From NCBI GenBank assembly GCA_022428185.1, contig JAKMCZ010000032.1, positions 1 to 8,063 on the forward strand: a DNA stretch of 8,063 bases, read 5' to 3'. Under the pieces are notes generated by a model. That model was not told the origin of the DNA. It did not search any database and worked only from the letters and a program-made list of their open reading frames with translations. Numbering within the stretch: position 1 is the stretch's first letter; every line of letters begins with the position of its first letter. Positions 1-6,890 of the stretch are shown one piece after another. Source of the stretch: Alphaproteobacteria bacterium (lineage in GTDB: Bacteria > Pseudomonadota > Alphaproteobacteria > RS24). A program made the translations under genes and the position numbers.

Positions 1-1946
1 AATCGGGTGGCGACCAAAACACCAAGCGCAATGAAGCCAAAGCCGAAAGGCTGGAAACACTTTACCTCAGTGCCGTATGCGCGCGCTATCAAGATGATTT
101 GAAAGCGGCCCGCGCCTTTGTGCAGCAGGTCTTTGACATTGAGCCGTATCTGGGGCGCGCCTTTTTGGAGGAGGCACATATTTGCCGTGCCGAAAACCGC
201 GTCCGCGAAGCATTGAGCAATTACCAACGCGCCGGTGAGGCCAATCCGGCAATTTTGGCCGCCTGGCGCGAACAGATCAAAATCCTCGAGGCCAGCGACC
301 AAAATGCTATGGCCGGACATGCGCGCGCAGAATTGGCTTATTATGAAGCGCTGCCGCCTGAGGTTTTGCGGGCTCATCATCTATTGAATGAAGGGCGATT
401 GGCAAAAGCCGAAAAACAGATCAAGCAATTTTTGCGGCACCACCCGACCCAGACCGATGCCATGCGTTTGCTGGCAGATATTTCAGCGCGTGTCGGGGCA
501 TATGAAGATGCTGAATATTTGCTGGAAAGCGCCATGCAGCGCGCGCCCGATAATCTGCGCATGATGAAAGATTATATGCTGATCATGCGAAAGCAGCAGA
601 AATTCGCCAAATCCGCCGAGATGTGCCATCGCATGCTGGCATTGGCGCCGCATAATCCGGCCTTTTTGTTTCAAAAAGCCATTGAGGATATGCAGCATGG
701 CGACAATGCCACGGCGATTGAAACGGTGAATGGCCTATTGGTGCGCGAACCGCATAATCCGAGTTTTCTGATTTTGCGCGGTCATATTGAAAAAGCCCTT
801 GGTCATCATGACGCGGCGGTGCGGGCTTATCAGGCCGCATTGTCTGTGCGTAATGATAATGGTCAGGCTTTTTACGCATTGGCCAATCTCAAAACTTATG
901 AATTTTCCAATGACGAGATTATCGTCATGAAAGCGCTGTTAGACGATGGGCGTTGTTCGCTTGATGACCGTGCCCATATTCACTTCGCGCTGGCCGCGGC
1001 TTATGAAAAACGCCAAGAGAGCGACGCCGCCTTCACCCATTATGCTGAGGGCAATCGCATCAAGAAAGCGCAAAGCCGCTACACCGCCGAGGCGATGCAT
1101 GAAGAGTTTGAGCGGCAGAAAGAATTTTGCACCAAAGAATTATTCGCCGCCCAAAGCGGCAAAGGCCATGACGCGCCCGACCCGATTTTCATCGTCGGTC
1201 TGCCCCGCGCCGGCTCTACGCTGATTGAGCAAATCCTCGCGTCGCACAGCCAAATTGACGGCACGCTGGAACTGCCCAATATATTGAGCTTGAGCCATAA
1301 GCTGCGCGGCCGCAACAGCGCCGAAGAAAGCGCCTATCCGCGGGGGCTGCACGCGCTTGATGGCGATGCGCTGGCTGATTATGGCCGCGCCTTTATTGAG
1401 GATACCCGACTGCATCGCGCGGGCGCGCCGTTCTTTACCGATAAAATGCCGAATAATTTCCGTCATATCGGCCTCATTCATTTAATCCTGCCCAATGCCA
1501 AAATTATCGATGCGCGGCGCGACCCTATGGATTGCTGCTTTTCGGGCTTTAAGCAATTATTTGCGCAAGGCCAAGAATTTACCTATGGGCTGGAAGAAAT
1601 CGGGCGCTATTATGCCGATTATGTGTCGTTGATGGCGCATTGGCACGATGTCCTGCCCGGCAAGATTTTGCATGTGCAACACGAAGATGTGCTCGATGAT
1701 TTGGAAGGCCAAGTGCGCCGCATATTGGATTATCTCGGCCTGCCGTTTGAGCAAGCCTGTCTCGATTTTCATAATACTGAGCGGGCTGTGCGCACCGCCA
1801 GCTCAGCGCAAGTGCGCCAGCCGTTGAACCGCAAAGGCGTCGATGCATGGCGGCCATTCGAGGCTTATCTCGACCCGCTGAAACAAGCGCTCGGCGCACA
1901 TTATCGCCCGCGCAAAGCCGAAGGGCACAAAGCTGAAGGGGATTAA
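1..1946 (+). CDS. TPR-repeat sulfotransferase, 5' partial
   Basis: Tetratricopeptide-repeat protein with a C-terminal sulfotransferase domain (Sulfotransfer_3-like), predicted to transfer sulfate from PAPS to an acceptor that cannot be named from sequence. The frame is open from the first full codon (position 3) with no start or stop, so the gene begins left of the window; the TTG at 99 is internal, as the residues before it continue helical, TPR-like sequence. 647 residues are visible. Roughly the first 1000 bases encode six or seven degenerate TPR helix pairs (typical A..Y..A..P patterns). The 5'-phosphosulfate loop is at 1191-1227 (VGLPRAGSTLIEQ), and the 3'-phosphate-binding motif is at 1503-1551 (ARRDPMDCCFSGF), with Arg and Ser at the family positions. 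The C-terminal YLGLPFE...W.PF segment is also typical. No signal peptide can be judged. The stop lies one base before the BCCT gene's start, so the two are almost certainly co-transcribed and probably translationally coupled. Confidence 0.9.
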   Translation, partial: SGGDQNTKRNEAKAERLETLYLSAVCARYQDDLKAARAFVQQVFDIEPYLGRAFLEEAHICRAENRVREALSNYQRAGEANPAILAAWREQIKILEASDQNAMAGHARAELAYYEALPPEVLRAHHLLNEGRLAKAEKQIKQFLRHHPTQTDAMRLLADISARVGAYEDAEYLLESAMQRAPDNLRMMKDYMLIMRKQQKFAKSAEMCHRMLALAPHNPAFLFQKAIEDMQHGDNATAIETVNGLLVREPHNPSFLILRGHIEKALGHHDAAVRAYQAALSVRNDNGQAFYALANLKTYEFSNDEIIVMKALLDDGRCSLDDRAHIHFALAAAYEKRQESDAAFTHYAEGNRIKKAQSRYTAEAMHEEFERQKEFCTKELFAAQSGKGHDAPDPIFIVGLPRAGSTLIEQILASHSQIDGTLELPNILSLSHKLRGRNSAEESAYPRGLHALDGDALADYGRAFIEDTRLHRAGAPFFTDKMPNNFRHIGLIHLILPNAKIIDARRDPMDCCFSGFKQLFAQGQEFTYGLEEIGRYYADYVSLMAHWHDVLPGKILHVQHEDVLDDLEGQVRRILDYLGLPFEQACLDFHNTERAVRTASSAQVRQPLNRKGVDAWRPFEAYLDPLKQALGAHYRPRKAEGHKAEGD

Positions 1947-1947
1947 G

Positions 1948-3513
1948 GTGAGTAAAGCAGATATTAACTATCAACCCGGCCAAGACAATAAGCGCGTCTC
2001 GGGGTTTGATTTCCACCATCCGGTATTTCCCATCAGCGCCGCTATTGCCGTGCTGGTCTCGGCCATTGTGTTGGCCATGCCCGGCCCGGCCTCGGCTTTC
2101 CTGCTTGATTTACGCAATCAACTGATGAGCGGCTTTGACTGGTTCTTCTCGCTCTCGGTCAGCTTGGTCACCATTTTCATCATTGCGCTTTGCGTGTCGC
2201 CTTTGGGACGCATTCGACTGGGCGGCGCTGAGGCGACCCCGCAATTCGGTATGGTGTCGTGGATTTGCATGTTGTTCTCGGCCGGTGTCGGCATTGGCAT
2301 GACGTTTTACGGCGCGGCCGAACCGCTTGCCTATTATACCGGCTGGTATGGCACACCGTTTAATGTCGAGGCCAATTCAGCAGCGGCAGAAAACCTTGCG
2401 CTGGGCGCAACCCTGTTTAATTGGGGCATTGGTCCATGGTCGGTTTACGCGCTGGTCGGCCTGGGCATTGCCTATTTCACCCTCAATAAGGGCCTGCCAA
2501 TGGCCCCGCGCAGCGTGCTTTATCCGGTTTTCGGCAATCGCGCTTGGGGCTGGCCCGGCCATATTGTTGACCTGTTGGCCATATTGGCGACGGTGTTTGG
2601 CCTCGCGACATCTTTGGGGCTGGGGGCGCGCCAAGCCGCTTCCGGTCTCAGCTTTCTCTTTGGCATAGAAAGCGGCCTGCCGACGCAAATCGGCTTTATT
2701 CTTATTATCGCATTGGTCACCGTTGCCTCGGTTGTGCGCGGTCTCGATCGCGGCATTCGCATTTTGTCCAATTTCACCATGGCGCTGGCGGCGGTGCTGC
2801 TTGTCTATATTTTACTCGCCGGCCCGACCGGTGCCATTTTGCTGAGCTATGGCGACGCGCTGGCGCAATATGCCGGCGCTTATTTGCCACTGAGCAATTT
2901 CATTGGCCGCGATGACACGACTTATTTCCATGGCTGGACGATTTTTTACTGGGCGTGGTGGATCAGCTGGTCGCCTTTTGTCGGTTTGTTTTTGGCACGT
3001 ATTTCGCTCGGCCGCACCATACGCGAATTTATTCTCGTCACGCTGCTTGCGCCGCTGGCCATTGCAACCATCTGGTTTTCGTCTTTCGGCACGGCGGCAA
3101 TTTATCAAGCCAAAAACAATATTGGCGTGCTTTCGGGTGGTATTGGCGATGTCTCAATCGTGCTGTTCCAGCTTTTTGAATCCCTACCCTTAGGGTCGCT
3201 GGCCAGTCTCATCGGCCTTTTATTACTGGTGGTGTTTTTCGTCACCTCATCGGATAGCGGCGCATTGGTGATCGACAGCGTTGCCGCCGGTGGCAAAACC
3301 GAAACGCCGCTGATTCAGCGGGTTTTTTGGGCTTGCATTATCTCGCTCTTCGCCGTCGTCTTGCTGGTCGGCGGCGGCACAAAAGCCCTGGACAGTCTGC
3401 AAGCATGGACTTTGACCGCGGCTTTGCCTTTTACTTTTGTTTTGTTCATCACTGCTATTTCGCTTGTAAAGTCATTATGGCAAGAGCATAAAATATCTCA
3501 AGACGGTCATTGA
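1948..3513 (+). CDS. BCCT-family betaine/choline/carnitine-type transporter
   Basis: Inner-membrane symporter of the BCCT family, which takes up quaternary ammonium or sulfonium solutes such as glycine betaine, choline, carnitine or DMSP. 521 residues, about 12 hydrophobic segments. Seen directly: the glycine stretch AGVGIGMTFYGAAEPL (residues 112-127), the tryptophan-rich substrate helix FYWAWWISWSPF (333-344), whose W337, W338 and W341 match the aromatic box of BetP, and VTSSDSG (432-438), whose T433/S434 match the BetP sodium-2 site. These suggest sodium coupling. N- and C-terminal tails are short (about 13 residues after the last helix), so the long C-terminal osmosensing tail of BetP is absent. 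The start is GTG at 1948, chosen because GAAGGGGA lies 6 nt upstream and no ATG fits better. It follows the sulfotransferase by 1 nt and precedes the MarR gene by 13 nt. The exact substrate is not determined. Confidence 0.95.
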   Translation: MSKADINYQPGQDNKRVSGFDFHHPVFPISAAIAVLVSAIVLAMPGPASAFLLDLRNQLMSGFDWFFSLSVSLVTIFIIALCVSPLGRIRLGGAEATPQFGMVSWICMLFSAGVGIGMTFYGAAEPLAYYTGWYGTPFNVEANSAAAENLALGATLFNWGIGPWSVYALVGLGIAYFTLNKGLPMAPRSVLYPVFGNRAWGWPGHIVDLLAILATVFGLATSLGLGARQAASGLSFLFGIESGLPTQIGFILIIALVTVASVVRGLDRGIRILSNFTMALAAVLLVYILLAGPTGAILLSYGDALAQYAGAYLPLSNFIGRDDTTYFHGWTIFYWAWWISWSPFVGLFLARISLGRTIREFILVTLLAPLAIATIWFSSFGTAAIYQAKNNIGVLSGGIGDVSIVLFQLFESLPLGSLASLIGLLLLVVFFVTSSDSGALVIDSVAAGGKTETPLIQRVFWACIISLFAVVLLVGGGTKALDSLQAWTLTAALPFTFVLFITAISLVKSLWQEHKISQDGH

Positions 3514-3526
3514 GGATCATAAGGAA

Positions 3527-3997
3527 ATGTCGCAAAAGACTGATGATGCACTGATTGCGCTGCGCCAAATTTCGCGGGCCACATCATCAGGGTCGCGCAA
3601 ATTGGCGAAGGCGTCAGCGATTTCAGTGTCGCAGCTCATTGCGCTGCAAGAGATTAAGCGCGCCGAAACCTTAAGCCCATCTCAGCTGGCCGAAAGCATG
3701 TCTTTATCGCGCGGCACGATAACCATTTTAACACGCAAATTGGAAGCGCGCGGTTTGGTGATGCGAGCGCCCGATACCAGCGATAAAAGGCGGCATTATT
3801 TTTCGCTTTCCCCAACCGGTGAAACCGTGCTGGACGATGCGCCGGAAATGCTGCACGAGAAATTTACCGCCTCATTTGGTGCCTTGCCGGCTTGGGAACA
3901 GTCGATGATTACTGCGGCTTTGGAACGTGTCGCGGCGCTGATTGATGCCGATGAATTGGATGCCGCGCCGATTCTCGATATTGGCGAGATTTCCTAA
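3527..3997 (+). CDS. MarR-family regulator, CosR/EctR-like
   Basis: Dimeric winged-helix DNA-binding regulator of 156 residues, normal for MarR proteins. The winged helix spans about residues 48-102: LSPSQLAESMSLSRGTITI is the helix-turn-helix, and DTSDKRRHYFSLSPTG (83-98) is the wing with the family's D..D.R...LT.G signature. The N-terminal helix (DDALIALRQISRAT...SRKLAK) followed by SVSQLIALQEI resembles, from memory, the CosR/EctR regulators of ectoine and betaine genes; that assignment is an inference. ATG at 3527 is supported by GAGGAT about 9 nt upstream, overlapping the BCCT stop. It is the third gene of the sulfotransferase-BCCT operon, so it probably controls this transporter or other compatible-solute genes. 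No cysteine is present, which argues against thiol redox sensing of the OhrR type. Confidence 0.9.
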   Translation: MSQKTDDALIALRQISRATSSGSRKLAKASAISVSQLIALQEIKRAETLSPSQLAESMSLSRGTITILTRKLEARGLVMRAPDTSDKRRHYFSLSPTGETVLDDAPEMLHEKFTASFGALPAWEQSMITAALERVAALIDADELDAAPILDIGEIS

Positions 3998-4092
3998 ATA
4001 GACGAAGCCGTCGCGATCTGGGGCTTGACCTTGCCGCGACAAGCTACCAGACTTAATGCTGTTTTAAAAACTGGCAGCTGAGGCTCTGACCG

Positions 4093-5019
4093 ATGTATTC
4101 ATATAAGCCGAAATCCGTTGAGAAAATCGTTATTCGCGATTTCAATTTCGATTTTCCTGAAGACATTGACCCGATTTGGATCCCCGGTCGGCGAGTGCGC
4201 AGCCACATGTTTAACGGCTTGTCCTTGACCATGCCGCATCTCGAACCGTTTTTGGTCAAGACGGGCCGCGAAACCGCGAACCATGTCGAAAGCGAAGAAT
4301 TGCGCGAGGATATTCGTGGGTTTTGTGGGCAAGAAAGCCAGCATTATAAATGCCACCGCCGTCTTAATGATGTGCTGCGGGCCAATGGGTATCCTGAATT
4401 TGAAGCGGCCGAAGCGTATATGGACCGGTCTTGGAAAAACCTGTCACGTGCCAGCCTCGAAAAACGGCTCGCTTATTCAGCCGGTTTTGAAACAATGACC
4501 AATGGCTTTACGCGCTGGCTGATTAAGAAACGCAAATCCCTGTTTCAAAACGCCGATCCGCATATCACATCTTTTTGGATTGTTCATATGATAGAGGAAA
4601 CCGAGCACAAGACCGTCGCATTGGATTGCTATATGGCTTATTCCGGTCGCTATTTGCCGCGCTTTTGGGGTGTGTTTCATGGCTCGTTTCACGTTGTCGG
4701 TCACGGGCTGCGCGCCATGATGGTGGCGCTTAAAAAAGACGGTGTATTACATAAACCGTCAACTTGGTGGGAGTTGGCGCGCGAAATGTCATCAATGATT
4801 TATAATGTGGGACCGTTCTTGTTGCGCGCCCTGCTGCCCTGGCATGATGCCCGCAATGAAAAGGACCCTGACTACATGCAGCTTTGGGTCAAAGGTTATG
4901 AGACCATGCCTGCCGGTCGGAAAATGCCTCTGATCGATACAAAACACCCGGATATGCCTGTTCCATTTAGCGGCAGCAGCACGGGTGAGGCTTTTGGAGC
5001 GACACAGGCCGCTGAGTAA
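4093..5019 (+). CDS. PF10118/COG3687 protein, putative di-iron enzyme
   Basis: Member of the family usually named 'predicted metal-dependent hydrolase'; no function is established to my knowledge. 308 residues. Conserved acidic and histidine residues follow the ferritin-like di-iron order: E51, then E81xxH84xxxH88 (QESQHYKCH), E133, then E169xxH172 (IEETEHK). The same set is present in the paralogue at 6891-7745. This fits a four-helix di-iron carboxylate site, so oxygen chemistry is at least as likely as hydrolysis. A hydrophobic stretch after the core (about 187-215) may touch the membrane and carries H196, H200 and H204 at helical spacing, absent in the paralogue. The C-terminus diverges from the usual FHPWD form. 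ATG at 4093 has TGAGG 9 nt upstream. The gene lies 95 nt after marR and 49 nt before the StyC-like gene, with which it probably forms an operon. Codon use is like the genes to its left. Confidence 0.85.
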   Translation: MYSYKPKSVEKIVIRDFNFDFPEDIDPIWIPGRRVRSHMFNGLSLTMPHLEPFLVKTGRETANHVESEELREDIRGFCGQESQHYKCHRRLNDVLRANGYPEFEAAEAYMDRSWKNLSRASLEKRLAYSAGFETMTNGFTRWLIKKRKSLFQNADPHITSFWIVHMIEETEHKTVALDCYMAYSGRYLPRFWGVFHGSFHVVGHGLRAMMVALKKDGVLHKPSTWWELAREMSSMIYNVGPFLLRALLPWHDARNEKDPDYMQLWVKGYETMPAGRKMPLIDTKHPDMPVPFSGSSTGEAFGATQAAE

Positions 5020-5068
5020 ATATTTCCGGTCTGCACGATAAAGAACCACAAAATGTCGGGGGGACATT

Positions 5069-5548
5069 ATGGATAGATTTCAAAAAATTATGATTGCGCA
5101 CGGGTTTTTGGTGGCGCTGGTCGGCATGCTGGCCGGCTTCATGCTGATGTTCAAAATGTTGGGCGGTCTCGAATATTGGCCCGGCACATTTTGGGAAATC
5201 GGCGTTTACGGCACGACGGAAGGCTGGGTGCGCGCGCATACGGGTGGCGTCACAAATGGCATGCTGACCGTCATCGTCGCTTTGGCACTCCCGAAACTTG
5301 AATTATCAGAGCGCATGACAGCGTTTTTCGCTTGGGGGCTGATTTACTGCGCTTGGACATTTACCGCTTTTTACTGGATTGGTAATCGGTCGGGAAACCG
5401 CGCGCTTTCAATCGGTGATAATGTTTTCGGCTCCGCCGATTGGCTGAGCGTCATCGGATTTGTCCCGGGTCTGCCAAGTGTTTTCATCGGGCCGATTGTC
5501 TTATTCATCGGTGCCCGCGCGGCTTTCAAGGCCATTACGAAAAGCTGA
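5069..5548 (+). CDS. Styrene oxide isomerase-like membrane protein
   Basis: Small integral membrane protein of 159 residues with four hydrophobic helices (about 6-30, 60-75, 83-105, 124-153). It resembles styrene oxide isomerase (StyC, about 169 residues), a haem-b enzyme that converts epoxides to aldehydes (Meinwald rearrangement). Matching segments, recalled from the StyC sequence, are GGLEYWPGTFWE, EGWVRAHTG..NGM (51-65) and NRALSIGDNVFG (110-121). H57 falls where StyC has its haem-ligand histidine (His58), N63 where it has Asn64, and Y102 where it has Tyr103. The StyC Asp95 position holds C94 instead, so substrate or activity may differ. ATG at 5069 is preceded by GGGGGGA at 5 nt, a strong ribosome site. 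It lies 49 nt after the di-iron gene, probably in the same transcript, with a hairpin terminator about 150 nt downstream. No styrene monooxygenase or phenylacetaldehyde dehydrogenase lies in the window. Confidence 0.8.
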   Translation: MDRFQKIMIAHGFLVALVGMLAGFMLMFKMLGGLEYWPGTFWEIGVYGTTEGWVRAHTGGVTNGMLTVIVALALPKLELSERMTAFFAWGLIYCAWTFTAFYWIGNRSGNRALSIGDNVFGSADWLSVIGFVPGLPSVFIGPIVLFIGARAAFKAITKS

Positions 5549-5572
5549 TTGAGCCGCTATTTTAGACCCTAC

Positions 5573-5695
5573 CCTCGTCCGATTTGCATCCTGCACCAGA
5601 GCTGCAAACCGATAAAACCCATGCGCCATCTTGCCATAGGGTAATAGGAGGAATAGGGTCAGCACGGCTCCGAGATGATGCACTAATTTATGTGC
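5573..5695 (-). pseudogene. TcuB/CobZ-like C-terminal remnant
   Basis: The minus strand encodes, just upstream of and then overlapping the end of the StyC-like region, HHLGAVLTLFLLLPYGKMAH and then GFYRFAALV. This resembles the last membrane helix and tail of TcuB/CobZ-type proteins (iron-sulfur/haem partner of the tricarballylate or precorrin oxidoreductase family), where an LFL.LPYGKF.HG.YR pattern is typical. Only about 40 residues remain. Upstream the frame hits a stop at 5705-5707, inside the terminator hairpin, and no homologous sequence continues beyond it. There is no start codon context or ribosome site. It is best read as the 3' scrap of a deleted gene. A NarI-like cytochrome tail is a less likely alternative. 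The identification rests on a short motif recalled from memory. Confidence 0.55.
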
Positions 5696-5696
5696 T

Positions 5697-5725
5697 GGCT
5701 CTTTTTAAAAGAGCCCGATTTTTTA
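5697..5725 (+). terminator. Rho-independent terminator, plus strand
   Basis: Arms GGCTCTTTT (5697-5705) and AAAAGAGCC (5707-5715) are perfect inverted complements; physically this would be a 7-bp stem with a TTTAA loop. A run of six T (5719-5724) follows. There is no T-run on the other side, so it acts mainly on plus-strand transcripts, ending the di-iron/StyC-like operon before it runs into the convergent araC gene. It sits at the edge of the AT-rich cassette and may have come with it. Confidence 0.75.
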
Positions 5726-5782
5726 TGGCATTGTGAATGGCTAGTTGGCGCGCATTATTGGCCAAACCTCCTGTTAAACGTT

Positions 5783-6784
5783 TCAAAAACATTGATTTCT
5801 AAACTGATAGGGAGTGATGCTATTCCAACGTATAAAGGCCCTTCGGAAACTCACAGTTTCAGAATAACCTAAAAGGTAAGCTATTTCCGCGACGGTTATT
5901 TGTGTAGATGACAGATATCGACAAGCTAGGACATTTCTAACCTCATCACATATAGTGCGAAAACTGCTATTTTCAGACTTTAGACGCCGGCGCAATGTTC
6001 GCTCTCCGATCCCTAGATGGCGAGCTACAGTGTCTATATCAGGGAATTCCCGTCCTGCATGAATAAGCAGTCGCCTAATTGCTGCAGAGATATTGTCGAC
6101 CCGATTTAAACCACGAAGCATGACCTCGCATTGTTCCCGAAACACGACATTTCCGGCGGGGTTCGCAGTACGCAAAGTGCGATCAAGATCATCATCTAAT
6201 AGCAAAGCTTGACATTTTTCCTGTCCAAATCTTACAGGCATGGCGAAATAGTTCTTATAGGCATCAGCATGTGAAGGCGCTGGATAATTCAATTGTAGTT
6301 CAATTTGATTTATGGGCCCATCAAGTAAATTCTCTCCGATTGCATAGAGAGTCGAAAACGTCGTCTCCATCATCAGCCTGTGTTTAGCTGCTAGATTAAA
6401 ACTTGTCGGCGTTCTTAAAATCATACCGTCAGCCGTTTTCATTAAGTCCCATTTGGGACCGAGGTTCAAAACGGGATGATATCGGACGATAAGATGAAGT
6501 ACTTCTCGTAGATTGATGCAGCTCATTGCGGCGAAGCCTAAAGGCCCAAAATCACTAATTTTGGCCTTCTGACCCAGTCGCAAACCAAATTGCGAGTCGC
6601 CAGTTATATTGACAGCTGAAAGCAAAACCTGCCCGCTGTCATTTTCGTTGGTTTGGGTCTCCGCATCATCAAAAATATCTTGCAATTCCGGCAAAGCTAG
6701 AAACGCTTCTGATGGAACTCCATATTCCGACAAAAGATCAAGAATTTGCTTGAAAAAGTCTTCGCTATATAAATTCGCCTTCAT
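5783..6784 (-). CDS. AraC-family regulator with Arabinose_bd-type sensor domain
   Basis: Transcription regulator of 333 residues from the ATG at 6784; a TTG four codons upstream is possible, but neither start has a strong ribosome site. The N-terminal two thirds match the ligand-binding domain found in OruR/ArgR-like AraC proteins (PF12625 type; GLRLGQKAKISDFGPLGFAA at about 67-86, YFAMPVRFGQ at 179-188). The C-terminus has the two AraC helix-turn-helix motifs: IDTVARHLGIGERTLRRRLK (250-269) and ITVAEIAYLLGYSETVSFRR (296-315), ending TPYQFR. It is divergent from the second PF10118 gene at 6891 and should control it, with a direct-repeat operator between them. The inducer is unknown. Base composition is AT-richer than in the genes to its left, suggesting transfer. 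It converges on the plus-strand terminator at 5697-5725. Confidence 0.92.
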   Translation of the reverse strand: MKANLYSEDFFKQILDLLSEYGVPSEAFLALPELQDIFDDAETQTNENDSGQVLLSAVNITGDSQFGLRLGQKAKISDFGPLGFAAMSCINLREVLHLIVRYHPVLNLGPKWDLMKTADGMILRTPTSFNLAAKHRLMMETTFSTLYAIGENLLDGPINQIELQLNYPAPSHADAYKNYFAMPVRFGQEKCQALLLDDDLDRTLRTANPAGNVVFREQCEVMLRGLNRVDNISAAIRRLLIHAGREFPDIDTVARHLGIGERTLRRRLKSENSSFRTICDEVRNVLACRYLSSTQITVAEIAYLLGYSETVSFRRAFIRWNSITPYQFRNQCF

Positions 6785-6799
6785 AGCACCAATCAAATC

Positions 6800-6836
6800 T
6801 GTCCGAATACATCCCCTTTATTGTCCGAAAATATCC
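6800..6836. promoter_or_regulatory. Direct-repeat operator, probable AraC-type site
   Basis: TGTCCGAATACATCC at 6800-6814 and TGTCCGAAAATATCC at 6822-6836 match at 13 of 15 positions, on the same strand and 22 bp apart (about two helical turns). This is the arrangement bound by AraC-family dimers. The TGTC core recalls ArgR-type half-sites, a loose similarity only. One copy lies within the predicted araC core promoter, and the far end abuts the predicted -35 region of the PF10118 gene. This fits autorepression combined with activation of the divergent gene. Binding itself is inferred. Confidence 0.6.
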
Positions 6837-6846
6837 TACATGTCAA
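6817..6846 (-). promoter_or_regulatory. Candidate araC promoter
   Basis: On the minus strand a perfect -35 TTGACA (6846-6841) is followed after 18 bp by AATAAA (6822-6817, four of six matches to TATAAT). The spacer contains the second direct repeat, so a bound AraC protein would block it. The -10 element is weak, so the exact start is uncertain. Confidence 0.4.
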
Positions 6847-6864
6847 GCACCGTTGAGTTATTCT
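6836..6864 (+). promoter_or_regulatory. Candidate activator-dependent promoter of the second PF10118 gene
   Basis: A possible -10 TATTCT (6859-6864, four of six matches) lies 17 bp from a very poor -35 (CTACAT, 6836-6841). The direct repeat ends exactly at that -35. A bad -35 beside an AraC site is typical of class II activation. This is weak evidence on its own. Confidence 0.3.
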
Positions 6865-6890
6865 TTGCCAATATATGAAAGGCGTTTTTA

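Noticed and set aside
99..101. TTG as the start of the sulfotransferase gene
   Set aside because: The frame is open to the window edge with helical, TPR-like residues upstream and no ribosome site; the gene is truncated by the window.
1579..2019. 146-codon minus-strand open frame across the sulfotransferase/BCCT junction
   Set aside because: Antisense to two well-supported genes; the peptide is low-complexity and resembles no family.
4010..4040. Inverted pair GTCGCG/CGCGAC and a TTGACC (4025-4030) upstream of the first PF10118 gene
   Set aside because: The arms are only 6 bp with a 19-nt loop and no T-run; the TTGACC has no good -10 at 16-18 bp. A promoter is likely somewhere in 3998-4092, but I cannot place it.
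5565..5660. GACCCTA/TAGGGTC inverted pair
   Set aside because: 7-bp arms some 80 bp apart within the TcuB-like relic; compatible with chance.
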